Source: Gammaproteobacteria bacterium (GTDB lineage: Bacteria > Pseudomonadota > Gammaproteobacteria > SZUA-229). Taken from it: DNA of 6,769 bases. The stretch is taken from contig DROB01000013.1 in assembly GCA_011321985.1 (NCBI GenBank), positions 1-6,769 of the forward strand, given 5' to 3'. Positions 1 through 5,826 of this stretch are shown here, piece after piece. Below the pieces are notes generated by a model. The model was not told the DNA's origin. It did no database searches and saw only the letters and a program-made list of their open reading frames with translations. How positions within the stretch are numbered: the stretch's first letter is position 1; each line of letters starts with the position of its first letter. The position numbers were made by a program, and so were the translations under genes.

Positions 1-143
1 GTAAAACGCTGGATGAAGCGCAGGCTATCAAGAATACACAGATCGCTGAGGAACTGGCATTACCGCCGGTCAAGATCCACTGTTCGGTGCTCGCTGAAGA
101 TGCCATCAATGCAGCTATCAGTGACTACAGAGAAAAGAACTAA
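1..143 (+). CDS. iscU: IscU, iron-sulfur cluster assembly scaffold (3' end only)
   Basis: This is the C-terminal 46 residues of the scaffold on which IscS-derived sulfur and iron are built into a [2Fe-2S] cluster. The reading frame begins at base 3 and stops at TAA 141-143; the 5' part lies outside the window. The visible protein contains the LPPVK motif (bases 60-74), the known binding site on IscU for the chaperone HscA. It is followed two residues later by a conserved His-Cys pair (Cys codon 81-83), which corresponds to the third cluster-ligand cysteine, Cys106 in E. coli numbering. The C-terminal helix ends in a short basic tail, as in the family. The gene lies 34 nt upstream of iscA and belongs to the same isc operon. 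The absence of the two N-terminal cluster cysteines is due only to the window edge. Confidence 0.96.
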   Translation, partial: KTLDEAQAIKNTQIAEELALPPVKIHCSVLAEDAINAAISDYREKN

Positions 144-165
144 ACCGTCATAAATAAACGTCGTC

Positions 166-170
166 GAGAG
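166..170 (+). promoter_or_regulatory. Ribosome binding site of iscA
   Basis: A GAGAG purine run lies 7 nt before the ATG at 178 and is the only Shine-Dalgarno-like stretch in the iscU-iscA gap. It supports the chosen iscA start. Confidence 0.6.
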
Positions 171-177
171 AAAAAAC

Positions 178-501
178 ATGGCCATTACATTAACTGAACC
201 TGCAGCAGAACGAGTCAGAACTTTCCTTGCTAACAGGGGTAAAGGGGTCGGTCTACGCCTGGGTGTGAAAACGATGGGTTGTTCGGGTATGTCTTATGTG
301 CTCGAGTTTGTCGATGACATAAACCCGGAAGATGAAGTGTTCGAAGATTCGGGTGTAAAGGTCATCGTCGATAAAAAGAGCCTGGTCTATCTCGATGGGA
401 CCGAGCTTGATTACACACGGGAGGGCCTGAATGAAGGCTTTAAATTTAACAACCCGAAAGAAAAAGCAGCATGTGGTTGTGGTGAGAGTTTTACCGTCTG
501 A
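178..501 (+). CDS. iscA: IscA, A-type iron-sulfur carrier protein
   Basis: A 107-residue protein of the HesB/IscA (A-type carrier) family, the same length as E. coli IscA. A-type carriers bind Fe-S clusters or iron and pass clusters, especially [4Fe-4S], to apo-enzymes in the cytoplasm. The three invariant cysteines are present at residues 35 (in a GCSG context) and 99 and 101 (in the terminal CGCGESF motif). The N-terminal part from ITLTEPAAERV is typical of the IscA subgroup rather than ErpA or SufA. The ATG start is supported by a GAGAG ribosome site 7 nt upstream. The gene sits between iscU and hscB, its standard isc operon position. Assignment to IscA rather than another A-type carrier rests mostly on this context. 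Confidence 0.97.
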   Translation: MAITLTEPAAERVRTFLANRGKGVGLRLGVKTMGCSGMSYVLEFVDDINPEDEVFEDSGVKVIVDKKSLVYLDGTELDYTREGLNEGFKFNNPKEKAACGCGESFTV

Positions 502-522
502 AACGAATAGTTAAATACAGTT

Positions 523-1071
523 GTGTCTGAAGAAATCCTTACCAGCAACTTTTTCGAGTTGTTCGGTCTTCCTGTCTCATATCGCGTGGACCTGAATCAG
601 GTCCAGCAGCGATATATGGTGCTACAGAAGCAGGTGCATCCTGACAACTTCGCTAACGGTAGTGATCAGGAAAAACGTATATCGATGCAACAGACATCAT
701 GGATCAATGAGGCTAAAGCCACACTGGAAGATCCGGTAGCGAGGGCGATATATTTACTAGGATTAAAGGACATTGATTTTAGTCTGGAAAATGAAACGAC
801 CATGGATGCAGGATTTTTGATGCAACAACTGGAGATGCGAGAGCGGCTGGAAAATATCCAAAGTGAAAGCGAGCCTCTCGACAGACTCGAGGGCATGGCC
901 GAAGAAGTAAAAGCAGCTGCCACTGTCATGATGGATGGCTTCGTGAAATCGTTCGAGGATGAGCGACTGGACGAAGCTCGTGAATGGATTCGCAAATTAC
1001 AGTTCATGCAAAAAGCAAAAAAAGAGATCAACACGTTGATCGGCGACATCGAAGATGAGTTGATGAGTTAG
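523..1071 (+). CDS. hscB: HscB, J-domain co-chaperone for Fe-S cluster transfer
   Basis: A 182-residue Hsp20-type/HscB co-chaperone, slightly longer than the 171-residue E. coli protein. HscB brings IscU to HscA and stimulates the HscA ATPase during release of the cluster from the scaffold. The N-terminal J-domain (about residues 9-80) carries the essential HPD tripeptide at residues 39-41 in the typical HPDNF context, followed by a helix ending in the NEAKATLEDPVARAIYLL-like block. The C-terminal half (about 90-175) is the acidic helical domain that binds IscU. The start is GTG at 523: an in-frame stop at 508-510 rules out anything much earlier, and no upstream ATG exists in the frame. No clear Shine-Dalgarno site precedes it, so translation may be coupled to iscA, which stops 21 nt earlier. 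The hscA gene follows after 23 nt. Confidence 0.97.
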   Translation: MSEEILTSNFFELFGLPVSYRVDLNQVQQRYMVLQKQVHPDNFANGSDQEKRISMQQTSWINEAKATLEDPVARAIYLLGLKDIDFSLENETTMDAGFLMQQLEMRERLENIQSESEPLDRLEGMAEEVKAAATVMMDGFVKSFEDERLDEAREWIRKLQFMQKAKKEINTLIGDIEDELMS

Positions 1072-1094
1072 CGAGCCTGACTCACCGGGGTATT

Positions 1095-2993
1095 ATGGCA
1101 CTTATACAGATAGCAGAACCAGGCGAATCGACGACCGCGCACCAGCACAAACTTGCGGTGGGTATCGATCTGGGTACGACTAATTCACTGGTTGCGACCG
1201 TGCGCAGTGGCGAGGTGAGTACGTTGCCTGATTCATCAGGTCAGCATTTATTACCATCAGTAGTGCATTATGCGGAGAACGCGATACATGTCGGTTCAGA
1301 GGCACAATCGTATAGTGTGACCGATCCTCTGAATACGGTCGTTTCAGTAAAACGTTTCATGGGCCGCGGTATTGAAGATCTCGCGGTAGAAGAGACGCAT
1401 TATTCATATGAATTTTCCGAGACCAACAGTGTTATTCCCCGGATTAAAACCCGTGCAGGTGATCTGAGTGCAGTAGAGATTTCTGCCGAGATTTTAAAGG
1501 CACTTAAAACTCGAGCACTTGAAACACTGGGTGATGAAATCAACGGTGCGGTGATAACCGTGCCTGCCTATTTTGATGATGCACAACGCCAGGCGACAAA
1601 AGATGCCGCTAAACTGGCCGATATAAAAGTGCTACGGTTATTGAACGAGCCGACTGCCGCTGCCGTTGCTTACGGTCTGGATAGCGGCAACCAGGGAGTG
1701 ATCGCTGTTTTTGATCTGGGTGGTGGTACCTTCGATATTTCGATCCTGCGTCTAAATAATGGCGTCTTCGAAGTGCTGGCCACCGGTGGTGATAGCTCAC
1801 TCGGTGGTGATGATTTTGATTACGTGATCGCACAGTGGATGATCGAGCAGGCAGGTATGGATGATATGGGTGATCCCGCCAGTAAACGCCTGATCATGCA
1901 GCAGGCGCGTGCTGCTAAAGAAGCACTGGCAGGTGCTGAGAGTACCGGGGTCTCGCTGGATCTGGGTGATATTCACTGGCAGGGAACGCTGGATCGTGAG
2001 ATATTGAAAGCCTTGATAATGCCTTTGATCAAGAAGACCCTGATGTCATGCCGTCGTGCGTTGAGAGATGCCGATATCGAAAAAAACAATATCGATGAAG
2101 TGGTGATGGTCGGTGGTTCGACACGGACCCTGGCTGTACGCGAGATGGTCGCCGAATTTTTTGAGTGTGAACCACTGACCAGTATCGATCCGGATAAGGT
2201 CGTCGCCACCGGTGCAGCTCTGCAGGCCGATGTGCTGGTCGGCAATAAACCGGATGATGAGATGTTATTGCTGGATGTTATCCCGTTGTCATTGGGTATC
2301 GAGACGATGGGCGGGCTGGTAGAAAAAATTATTCATCGTAATACCGGCATCCCGGTCGCCAAAGCACAGGATTTTACTACTTATAAAGATGGCCAGACGG
2401 CCATGGCGGTTCATGTGTTGCAGGGTGAACGTGAACTGGTCGCAGACAGTCGGTCGCTGGCACGATTCGAACTACGTGGTATTCCACCACAGGTGGCGGG
2501 TGCTGCTCGAATCCGGGTGACATTTCAGGTTGATGCTGATGGTCTGTTGATCGTCAGTGCGCGTGAAGAGAACAGTGGTGTCGAGGCCAGTATCGACGTT
2601 AAGCCTTCATACGGTCTGAGTGATTCAGAAGTCGAAACCATGTTACGTGAATCGATGGAACATGCAGAGGATGACATGCATTCCCGCAGTTTGCGTGAGC
2701 AACAGGTCGAAGCAGACCGTGTGCTCGAAGCTCTGGATTCAGCGTTGGCTGTAGACGGCGAGCAGTTACTCTCCGATCAGGAGAGATCAGAGATCATGGA
2801 TGTGCGTCAGATCCTGGTCGAGGTGAAATCTGATACGGATAAGGAAAAGATCAAACAGACGATAGAACGATTAGAAAAGGCGTGTGAAAATTATGTCGCT
2901 CGCCGTATGAACTCAAATATAAAGAGTGCTATGCAGGGCCATTCAATCGAAGAATATGCTTCGGATGAACGTTCAGAAGCTGAGGAGTCTTAA
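1095..2993 (+). CDS. hscA: HscA, specialised Hsp70 chaperone of Fe-S cluster assembly
   Basis: A 632-residue Hsp70-family ATPase that, with HscB, binds the LPPVK loop of IscU and drives cluster transfer to acceptor proteins. The opening MALIQIAEPG is characteristic of HscA as opposed to DnaK. The nucleotide-binding domain spans about residues 20-390, with the phosphate-1 motif GIDLGTTNS at 23-31, phosphate-2 DLGGGTFD at 207-214 and the adenosine motif VGGSTR at 339-344. The interdomain linker region has DVIPLSLGIE at 394-403 instead of the DnaK DVTPLSLGIE. The substrate-binding beta domain (about 394-505) and helical lid (about 510-615) follow. E. coli HscA has 616 residues; the additional length here includes an acidic tail (about 619-632). 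The ATG at 1095 has only a weak CGGGG ribosome site (1086-1090). The fdx gene follows after a 2-nt gap. Confidence 0.98.
   Translation: MALIQIAEPGESTTAHQHKLAVGIDLGTTNSLVATVRSGEVSTLPDSSGQHLLPSVVHYAENAIHVGSEAQSYSVTDPLNTVVSVKRFMGRGIEDLAVEETHYSYEFSETNSVIPRIKTRAGDLSAVEISAEILKALKTRALETLGDEINGAVITVPAYFDDAQRQATKDAAKLADIKVLRLLNEPTAAAVAYGLDSGNQGVIAVFDLGGGTFDISILRLNNGVFEVLATGGDSSLGGDDFDYVIAQWMIEQAGMDDMGDPASKRLIMQQARAAKEALAGAESTGVSLDLGDIHWQGTLDREILKALIMPLIKKTLMSCRRALRDADIEKNNIDEVVMVGGSTRTLAVREMVAEFFECEPLTSIDPDKVVATGAALQADVLVGNKPDDEMLLLDVIPLSLGIETMGGLVEKIIHRNTGIPVAKAQDFTTYKDGQTAMAVHVLQGERELVADSRSLARFELRGIPPQVAGAARIRVTFQVDADGLLIVSAREENSGVEASIDVKPSYGLSDSEVETMLRESMEHAEDDMHSRSLREQQVEADRVLEALDSALAVDGEQLLSDQERSEIMDVRQILVEVKSDTDKEKIKQTIERLEKACENYVARRMNSNIKSAMQGHSIEEYASDERSEAEES
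2982..2987 (+). promoter_or_regulatory. Ribosome binding site of fdx inside the hscA 3' end
   Basis: GAGGAG lies 8 nt before the GTG at 2996, within the last codons of hscA. It fixes the non-ATG start of fdx and implies that fdx translation is coupled to hscA. Confidence 0.75.
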
Positions 2994-2995
2994 AG

Positions 2996-3334
2996 GTGCC
3001 ACAAATTATTTTCTTACCACACGAAGAGCTGTGTCCCGATGGCATGGTTATCGAGGCCGAACCGGGTACCACGATCTGTGATGCGGCATTACAGAACCAT
3101 ATCGAAATCGAGCATGCCTGTGAGAAATCCTGCGCCTGCACCACCTGCCATGTCTATATCCGTGAAGGCATGGACTCGCTAAATGAAAATACAGAAGATG
3201 AGGATGATATGCTGGATAAAGCCTGGGGGCTGGATCCTGATTCACGCCTGAGTTGTCAAACGGTTGTCGGCGATGAAGATCTGGTAGTGGAGATCCCCAG
3301 ATACACCATCAATATGGTTTCTGAGAATCATTAA
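2996..3334 (+). CDS. fdx: [2Fe-2S] adrenodoxin-type ferredoxin of the isc system
   Basis: A 112-residue ISC-type ferredoxin, one residue longer than E. coli Fdx. It carries a single [2Fe-2S] cluster and donates electrons for sulfur reduction during cluster assembly on IscU in the cytoplasm. The cluster ligands are visible as Cys42, Cys48, Cys51 and Cys87, with the extra conserved non-ligand Cys46. They lie in the block HACEKSCACTTCHVYI and in the later RLSCQTV, at the same positions as in E. coli. The acidic segment NENTEDEDDML (about 63-73) is the partner-binding helix of adrenodoxin-type ferredoxins. The GTG start is chosen because a strong GAGGAG site lies 8 nt upstream and the protein begins MPQIIFLPHEELCP, as family members do. 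It starts 2 nt after the hscA stop. Confidence 0.98.
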   Translation: MPQIIFLPHEELCPDGMVIEAEPGTTICDAALQNHIEIEHACEKSCACTTCHVYIREGMDSLNENTEDEDDMLDKAWGLDPDSRLSCQTVVGDEDLVVEIPRYTINMVSENH

Positions 3335-3358
3335 AAATTATCTTGAAACCGAGATAGC

Positions 3359-3362
3359 GGAG
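3359..3362 (+). promoter_or_regulatory. Ribosome binding site of iscX
   Basis: GGAG lies 5 nt before the ATG at 3368 in the 33-nt fdx-iscX gap and supports that start. Confidence 0.6.
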
Positions 3363-3367
3363 TAGTC

Positions 3368-3571
3368 ATGTCACTGAAATGGGTAGATAGCCTGGATATC
3401 GCGATAGAGCTGGATGAAGCCTATCCTGATATAGATCCAAAGTACGCCAATTTTGTTGATCTTCGTCAGTGGGTAATCGCTCTGGATGGATTCGACGATG
3501 ATCCAGACCATAGTGGTGAACGTATCCTGGAAGCGATCCAACTGGCGTGGATCGAGGAAAAGGAAGACTAG
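3368..3571 (+). CDS. iscX: IscX (YfhJ), Fe-S assembly modulator binding IscS
   Basis: A small acidic protein of 67 residues (E. coli IscX has 66). IscX binds the cysteine desulfurase IscS at the site also used by frataxin and Fdx, binds iron weakly, and adjusts the rate of cluster formation. Family signatures are clear: the opening MSLKWVDS, the AYPDIDP turn (residues 19-25), the QWV segment, the acidic run FDDDPD (42-47) and the terminal ILEAIQLAWIEE helix. The protein is a single winged-helix-like domain with no cysteine. It is the last gene of the isc group here, and a hairpin-forming sequence begins at its stop codon (TAG 3569-3571). Confidence 0.97.
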   Translation: MSLKWVDSLDIAIELDEAYPDIDPKYANFVDLRQWVIALDGFDDDPDHSGERILEAIQLAWIEEKED

Positions 3572-3605
3572 CCAGCGCCAGGTTTAAATTCAAACTGGCA
3601 GTGGC
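3571..3605 (+). terminator. Imperfect hairpin at the iscX stop, possible isc operon end
   Basis: The left arm 3571-3585 and right arm 3592-3605 pair in blocks of 4, 5 and 3 bp (GCCA/TGGC, GCCAG/CTGGC, TTT/AAA), with a 2x2 mismatch, one bulged G and a 6-nt loop. It overlaps the last base of the iscX stop codon. No T-run follows directly (the nearest TTTT is at 3624-3627), so it is not a canonical intrinsic terminator. It may instead protect the 3' end of the isc transcript or be a weak terminator. Confidence 0.4.
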
Positions 3606-3823
3606 AGTGCGAAATTAAGGGCAGTTTTCGTCACGCAAAGAGGGCGTTAAGGGCTTTAAAAATATCTTGTCGCTTCTTCGGGTACGTCCTTCGCGGCAAA
3701 AAAGTTGTTTATCTGTATGTCCGTTAATGCGATAGCAGACTTTTACTCGAAGGGGGTAAGGGGTTGACCATCCTGGTAGATTTAAAATAGGTTCTTCGTC
3801 CATAATCATGTAATATTTCATAG
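3572..3823. other. 252-nt intergenic region without a credible gene
   Basis: This is the only sizeable non-coding stretch of the window and lies between iscX and rlmN. It contains the hairpin at the iscX stop, a tract resembling a degenerate interspersed repeat (about 3627-3706), a weak inverted pair (3683-3693 with 3748-3758, 9 of 11 positions complementary), and an AT-rich leader just before rlmN. No nucleoside diphosphate kinase gene or recognisable remnant of one is visible, although ndk occupies this place in many gammaproteobacteria. A promoter for rlmN probably lies here, but I cannot place convincing -35 and -10 boxes at a standard spacing. Confidence 0.7.
3627..3706. repeat. Possible decayed CGC/AAG-type interspersed repeat
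   Basis: Read on either strand, the tract contains degenerate iterated units such as TCACGCAAAG, GGCGTTAAGG, CTTCTTCGGGTACG and TCCTTCGCGGCAAAAAA. They resemble the CACGCAAAG-CGCAAAGG / CTTCGCG-CCTTCGCGG units of short intergenic repeats found scattered in many proteobacterial genomes. The arms are roughly inverted around an AT-rich centre near 3657-3668. This is recognition by eye only, and no second copy exists in the window. Confidence 0.3.
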
Positions 3824-3835
3824 ATGAATGAAATA
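3814..3835 (+). promoter_or_regulatory. Inverted repeat enclosing the rlmN start codon
   Basis: TATTTCAT (3814-3821) and ATGAAATA (3828-3835) form a perfect 8-bp inverted repeat with a 6-nt loop, AGATGA, that holds the rlmN ATG. Within it lies a nested TTCAT-AG-ATGAA dyad. It could be an RNA hairpin at the initiation site or a protein-binding dyad. It is AT-rich, so the stem would be weak, and chance cannot be excluded. Confidence 0.35.
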
Positions 3836-4978
3836 CAGCTACAAATCGAAGAAAATCCAGCATCGACGGTTGTAATCGGGACACATCCGACCAACCTGCT
3901 GGGTCTGGATCGCGCTGGTCTGGAGGATTTCTTCGAAGCTATAGGTGAGAAAAAATTTCGTGCTACCCAGGTGATGAAATGGATACACCAGCTGGGAGTG
4001 GTCGATTTTCAGGCGATGAATAACCTCTCCAAATCTCTGCGAAATCAGCTGACTGAGTCCAGCTGCATACAGAACCTGGAGGTTTCTAAAGACCTTCTCT
4101 CGACAGACGGTACCCGTAAGTGGTTGCTTAAACTGTCGGATGGCAACCATATCGAAGCGGTATTTATCCCGGAAGAAGACCGCGGAACCCTGTGTGTCTC
4201 TTCGCAGGTAGGTTGTGCGCTGGATTGCAGTTTCTGTTCGACGGGTCGTCAGGGTTTTAATCGCAATCTGACGGCAGCCGAAATCATCTCTCAGGTCTGG
4301 TTAGCATCGCAGCTACTGGATGAAGAAAAAAAACCCGGGCGAAAGATCACCAATGTCGTTCTGATGGGTATGGGTGAACCACTGTTGAATTTTGATAATG
4401 TGGTTAATGCTGTTCGTATCATGATGGATGACTTCGCTTATGGTCTGAGCAAGCGGCGGGTCACCGTGAGTACAGCGGGTGTCGTTCCTGCGATGGACCG
4501 TCTGGGTGATACGCTGGATATGCGTCTGGCGGTATCTTTGCATGCAAGCAATGACACGCTCCGAAATGATCTGGTGCCGGTCAATAAAAAGTACCCGCTA
4601 AAAGAATTGATGGCTGCTTGTCGCCGATTCATTGATAAACAAAATTCACGTTCTAGAATAACCTTTGAATACGTCATGTTGGAGGGTATCAACGACCAGC
4701 CGGAACAGGCACGTGAGTTGATCAGCTTGTTAAGAGGTATCCCCACTTTGATGAACCTGATCCCGTTTAATCCATTTGAAGATTCGGGTTATCGTACGCC
4801 GTCAAAAAATGCCGTATCGAGATTTAGAAGTATATTGCATGATTCTGGAATGACGACAGTGGTCCGTAAGACACGGGGTGAAGATATCGATGCAGCCTGC
4901 GGACAGCTCGCTGGAAAAATACAGGATAAAAGTCGACGACATCGTCGGTTTTCCGAACCCCGGTTTGGTATGGAATAA
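3824..4978 (+). CDS. rlmN: RlmN, dual-specificity 23S rRNA/tRNA adenine-C2 methyltransferase
   Basis: A 384-residue radical-SAM enzyme that methylates C2 of A2503 in 23S rRNA and of A37 in a subset of tRNAs, aiding translational accuracy. The radical-SAM CxxxCxxC motif is Cys131-Cys135-Cys138 (CALDCSFC), which binds the [4Fe-4S] cluster. The two further catalytic cysteines, equivalent to E. coli Cys118 and Cys355, are Cys124 (in TLCVSSQVGC) and Cys359 (in DIDAACGQLAG). The N-terminal RNA-binding accessory domain spans about residues 24-95, with the family block FRATQVMKWIHQ. MGMGEPLLN (181-189), the SAM-binding GEP motif, and the C-terminal RKTRGEDIDAACG are diagnostic. Presence of Cys359 and the VSSQVGC context favour RlmN; Cfr is less likely given the chromosomal housekeeping context. 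An in-frame TAG at 3821-3823 makes ATG 3824 the earliest start; it has no Shine-Dalgarno site. Confidence 0.97.
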   Translation: MNEIQLQIEENPASTVVIGTHPTNLLGLDRAGLEDFFEAIGEKKFRATQVMKWIHQLGVVDFQAMNNLSKSLRNQLTESSCIQNLEVSKDLLSTDGTRKWLLKLSDGNHIEAVFIPEEDRGTLCVSSQVGCALDCSFCSTGRQGFNRNLTAAEIISQVWLASQLLDEEKKPGRKITNVVLMGMGEPLLNFDNVVNAVRIMMDDFAYGLSKRRVTVSTAGVVPAMDRLGDTLDMRLAVSLHASNDTLRNDLVPVNKKYPLKELMAACRRFIDKQNSRSRITFEYVMLEGINDQPEQARELISLLRGIPTLMNLIPFNPFEDSGYRTPSKNAVSRFRSILHDSGMTTVVRKTRGEDIDAACGQLAGKIQDKSRRHRRFSEPRFGME

Positions 4979-5006
4979 AAGATTCCTTTAATCGAAAAAC
5001 AGCTTG

Positions 5007-5012
5007 TACAAT
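5007..5012 (+). promoter_or_regulatory. Possible -10 box upstream of pilF
   Basis: TACAAT matches 5 of 6 positions of the sigma70 -10 consensus. The matching -35 region (about 4983-4989, TTCCTTT) is poor. If used, transcription would begin near the annotated pilF ATG at 5020, favouring either a leaderless message or the internal ATG at 5047. Confidence 0.2.
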
Positions 5013-5019
5013 CAAAAAT

Positions 5020-5826
5020 ATGCAGATCAGTATAATAAAAAATCAGATGCTAAAAATAATGATCACGGTGCTCATGGTGTCGTCTCTGGCTTCCTGTGTC
5101 ACCTCCAGTGAGACGACGAGTGAACGCACTAAGAGTAAACCTAATTTAAGAGAAGCATCTAAATTAAATACCCAGCTCGCGATCGGTTACATACAGGAGA
5201 AACAGTACAAACCCGCAAAAGAAAAGCTCGAAAAAGCCATCATTCAAAATGATGAAAACCTGAAAGCGTATAAGACGCTGGCTTATCTGTATGCATTGTT
5301 AGGACTCAATGAAGAGGCCGAAGAAAAATATGCCGAAGCGATCGATCTGAAACCGGGTGATCCGGACCTGTCCAATAGTTATGGTGCTTTTTTATGCTCA
5401 CAGAGTAAATTTGAAGAAGCGCAGAAAAATTTTAACGTTGCTTATAGCGATCCATTTTACGAAGGTATTTATCTTGCCGAAAGTAATGCGGGTAGTTGTT
5501 ATATACAGGAAGGTAAACTTAAAAAAGCAGAAGCTTTGTTGCGGAAATCGCTCCGTGTGCATCCGACTCTGCCCGGATCATTGATATCGATGGCAGAGAT
5601 CGGTATCAAAACAGAGAGATACCTGATGGCGCGAGCATATATCCAGCGTTATCATGCTGTCAGGCCAGCGAGTGCCGAGAGCTTATGGTTTCAGATCCAG
5701 GCAGAGCGGGCACTGGGCGCAAAAAATCATTATATGAAATATGCCAGGCAACTGATCTCCGATTTTCCTGATTCGGACGAAGCCGGTTGGGTCGAAGCTC
5801 AGGCCCGGAATGAAAAGCTCAGATAA
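5020..5826 (+). CDS. pilF: PilF/PilW, type IV pilus biogenesis TPR lipoprotein (pilotin)
   Basis: A 268-residue lipoprotein with tetratricopeptide repeats, the family that localises and assembles the PilQ secretin in the outer membrane for type IV pili. The N-terminus has a basic start, a hydrophobic segment (about residues 11-22) and a lipobox LASC ending at Cys26. Signal peptidase II should cut before Cys26, and the Val at +2 is compatible with outer-membrane sorting. About six TPR units follow, near residues 47-80, 81-114, 115-148, 152-186, 187-220 and 221-254. The block NSYGAFLC (119-126) and NAGSCY (156-161) match conserved PilF/PilW segments. ATG 5020 is taken as the start, but Met10 at 5047 would also give a workable signal peptide; neither has a clear ribosome site. 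It sits 41 nt after rlmN and overlaps rodZ by one base. Whether the organism makes pili cannot be judged here. Confidence 0.93.
   Translation: MQISIIKNQMLKIMITVLMVSSLASCVTSSETTSERTKSKPNLREASKLNTQLAIGYIQEKQYKPAKEKLEKAIIQNDENLKAYKTLAYLYALLGLNEEAEEKYAEAIDLKPGDPDLSNSYGAFLCSQSKFEEAQKNFNVAYSDPFYEGIYLAESNAGSCYIQEGKLKKAEALLRKSLRVHPTLPGSLISMAEIGIKTERYLMARAYIQRYHAVRPASAESLWFQIQAERALGAKNHYMKYARQLISDFPDSDEAGWVEAQARNEKLR

Noticed and set aside
666..1049. A 127-codon - strand open frame inside hscB
   Set aside because: It lies wholly inside a clearly identified gene; the serine-rich translation is typical of antisense shadow reading.
1609..1833. A 74-codon - strand open frame inside hscA
   Set aside because: It is antisense to the conserved Hsp70 nucleotide-binding domain and rich in Arg/His/Gln, a shadow of the coding frame.
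3764..3788. TTGACC (3764-3769) and TAAAAT (3783-3788) as an rlmN promoter
   Set aside because: The boxes look good individually, but the spacer is only 13 nt, well short of the usual 16-18, and no acceptable -10 lies at the normal distance.
3615..3884. An 89-codon open frame on the - strand across the iscX-rlmN gap
   Set aside because: It runs 61 nt into the well-supported rlmN start, has no ribosome site, matches no family I recognise, and its C-terminal part is the translation of the repeat-like tract.
5047..5049. Internal ATG as the definite start of pilF
   Set aside because: It gives a plausible signal peptide, but it has no better ribosome site than the ATG at 5020, so the longer form was kept and the doubt recorded.
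5357..5584. A 75-codon + strand open frame in another frame within pilF
   Set aside because: It is fully nested in the TPR region of pilF, with no ribosome site and no recognisable family.
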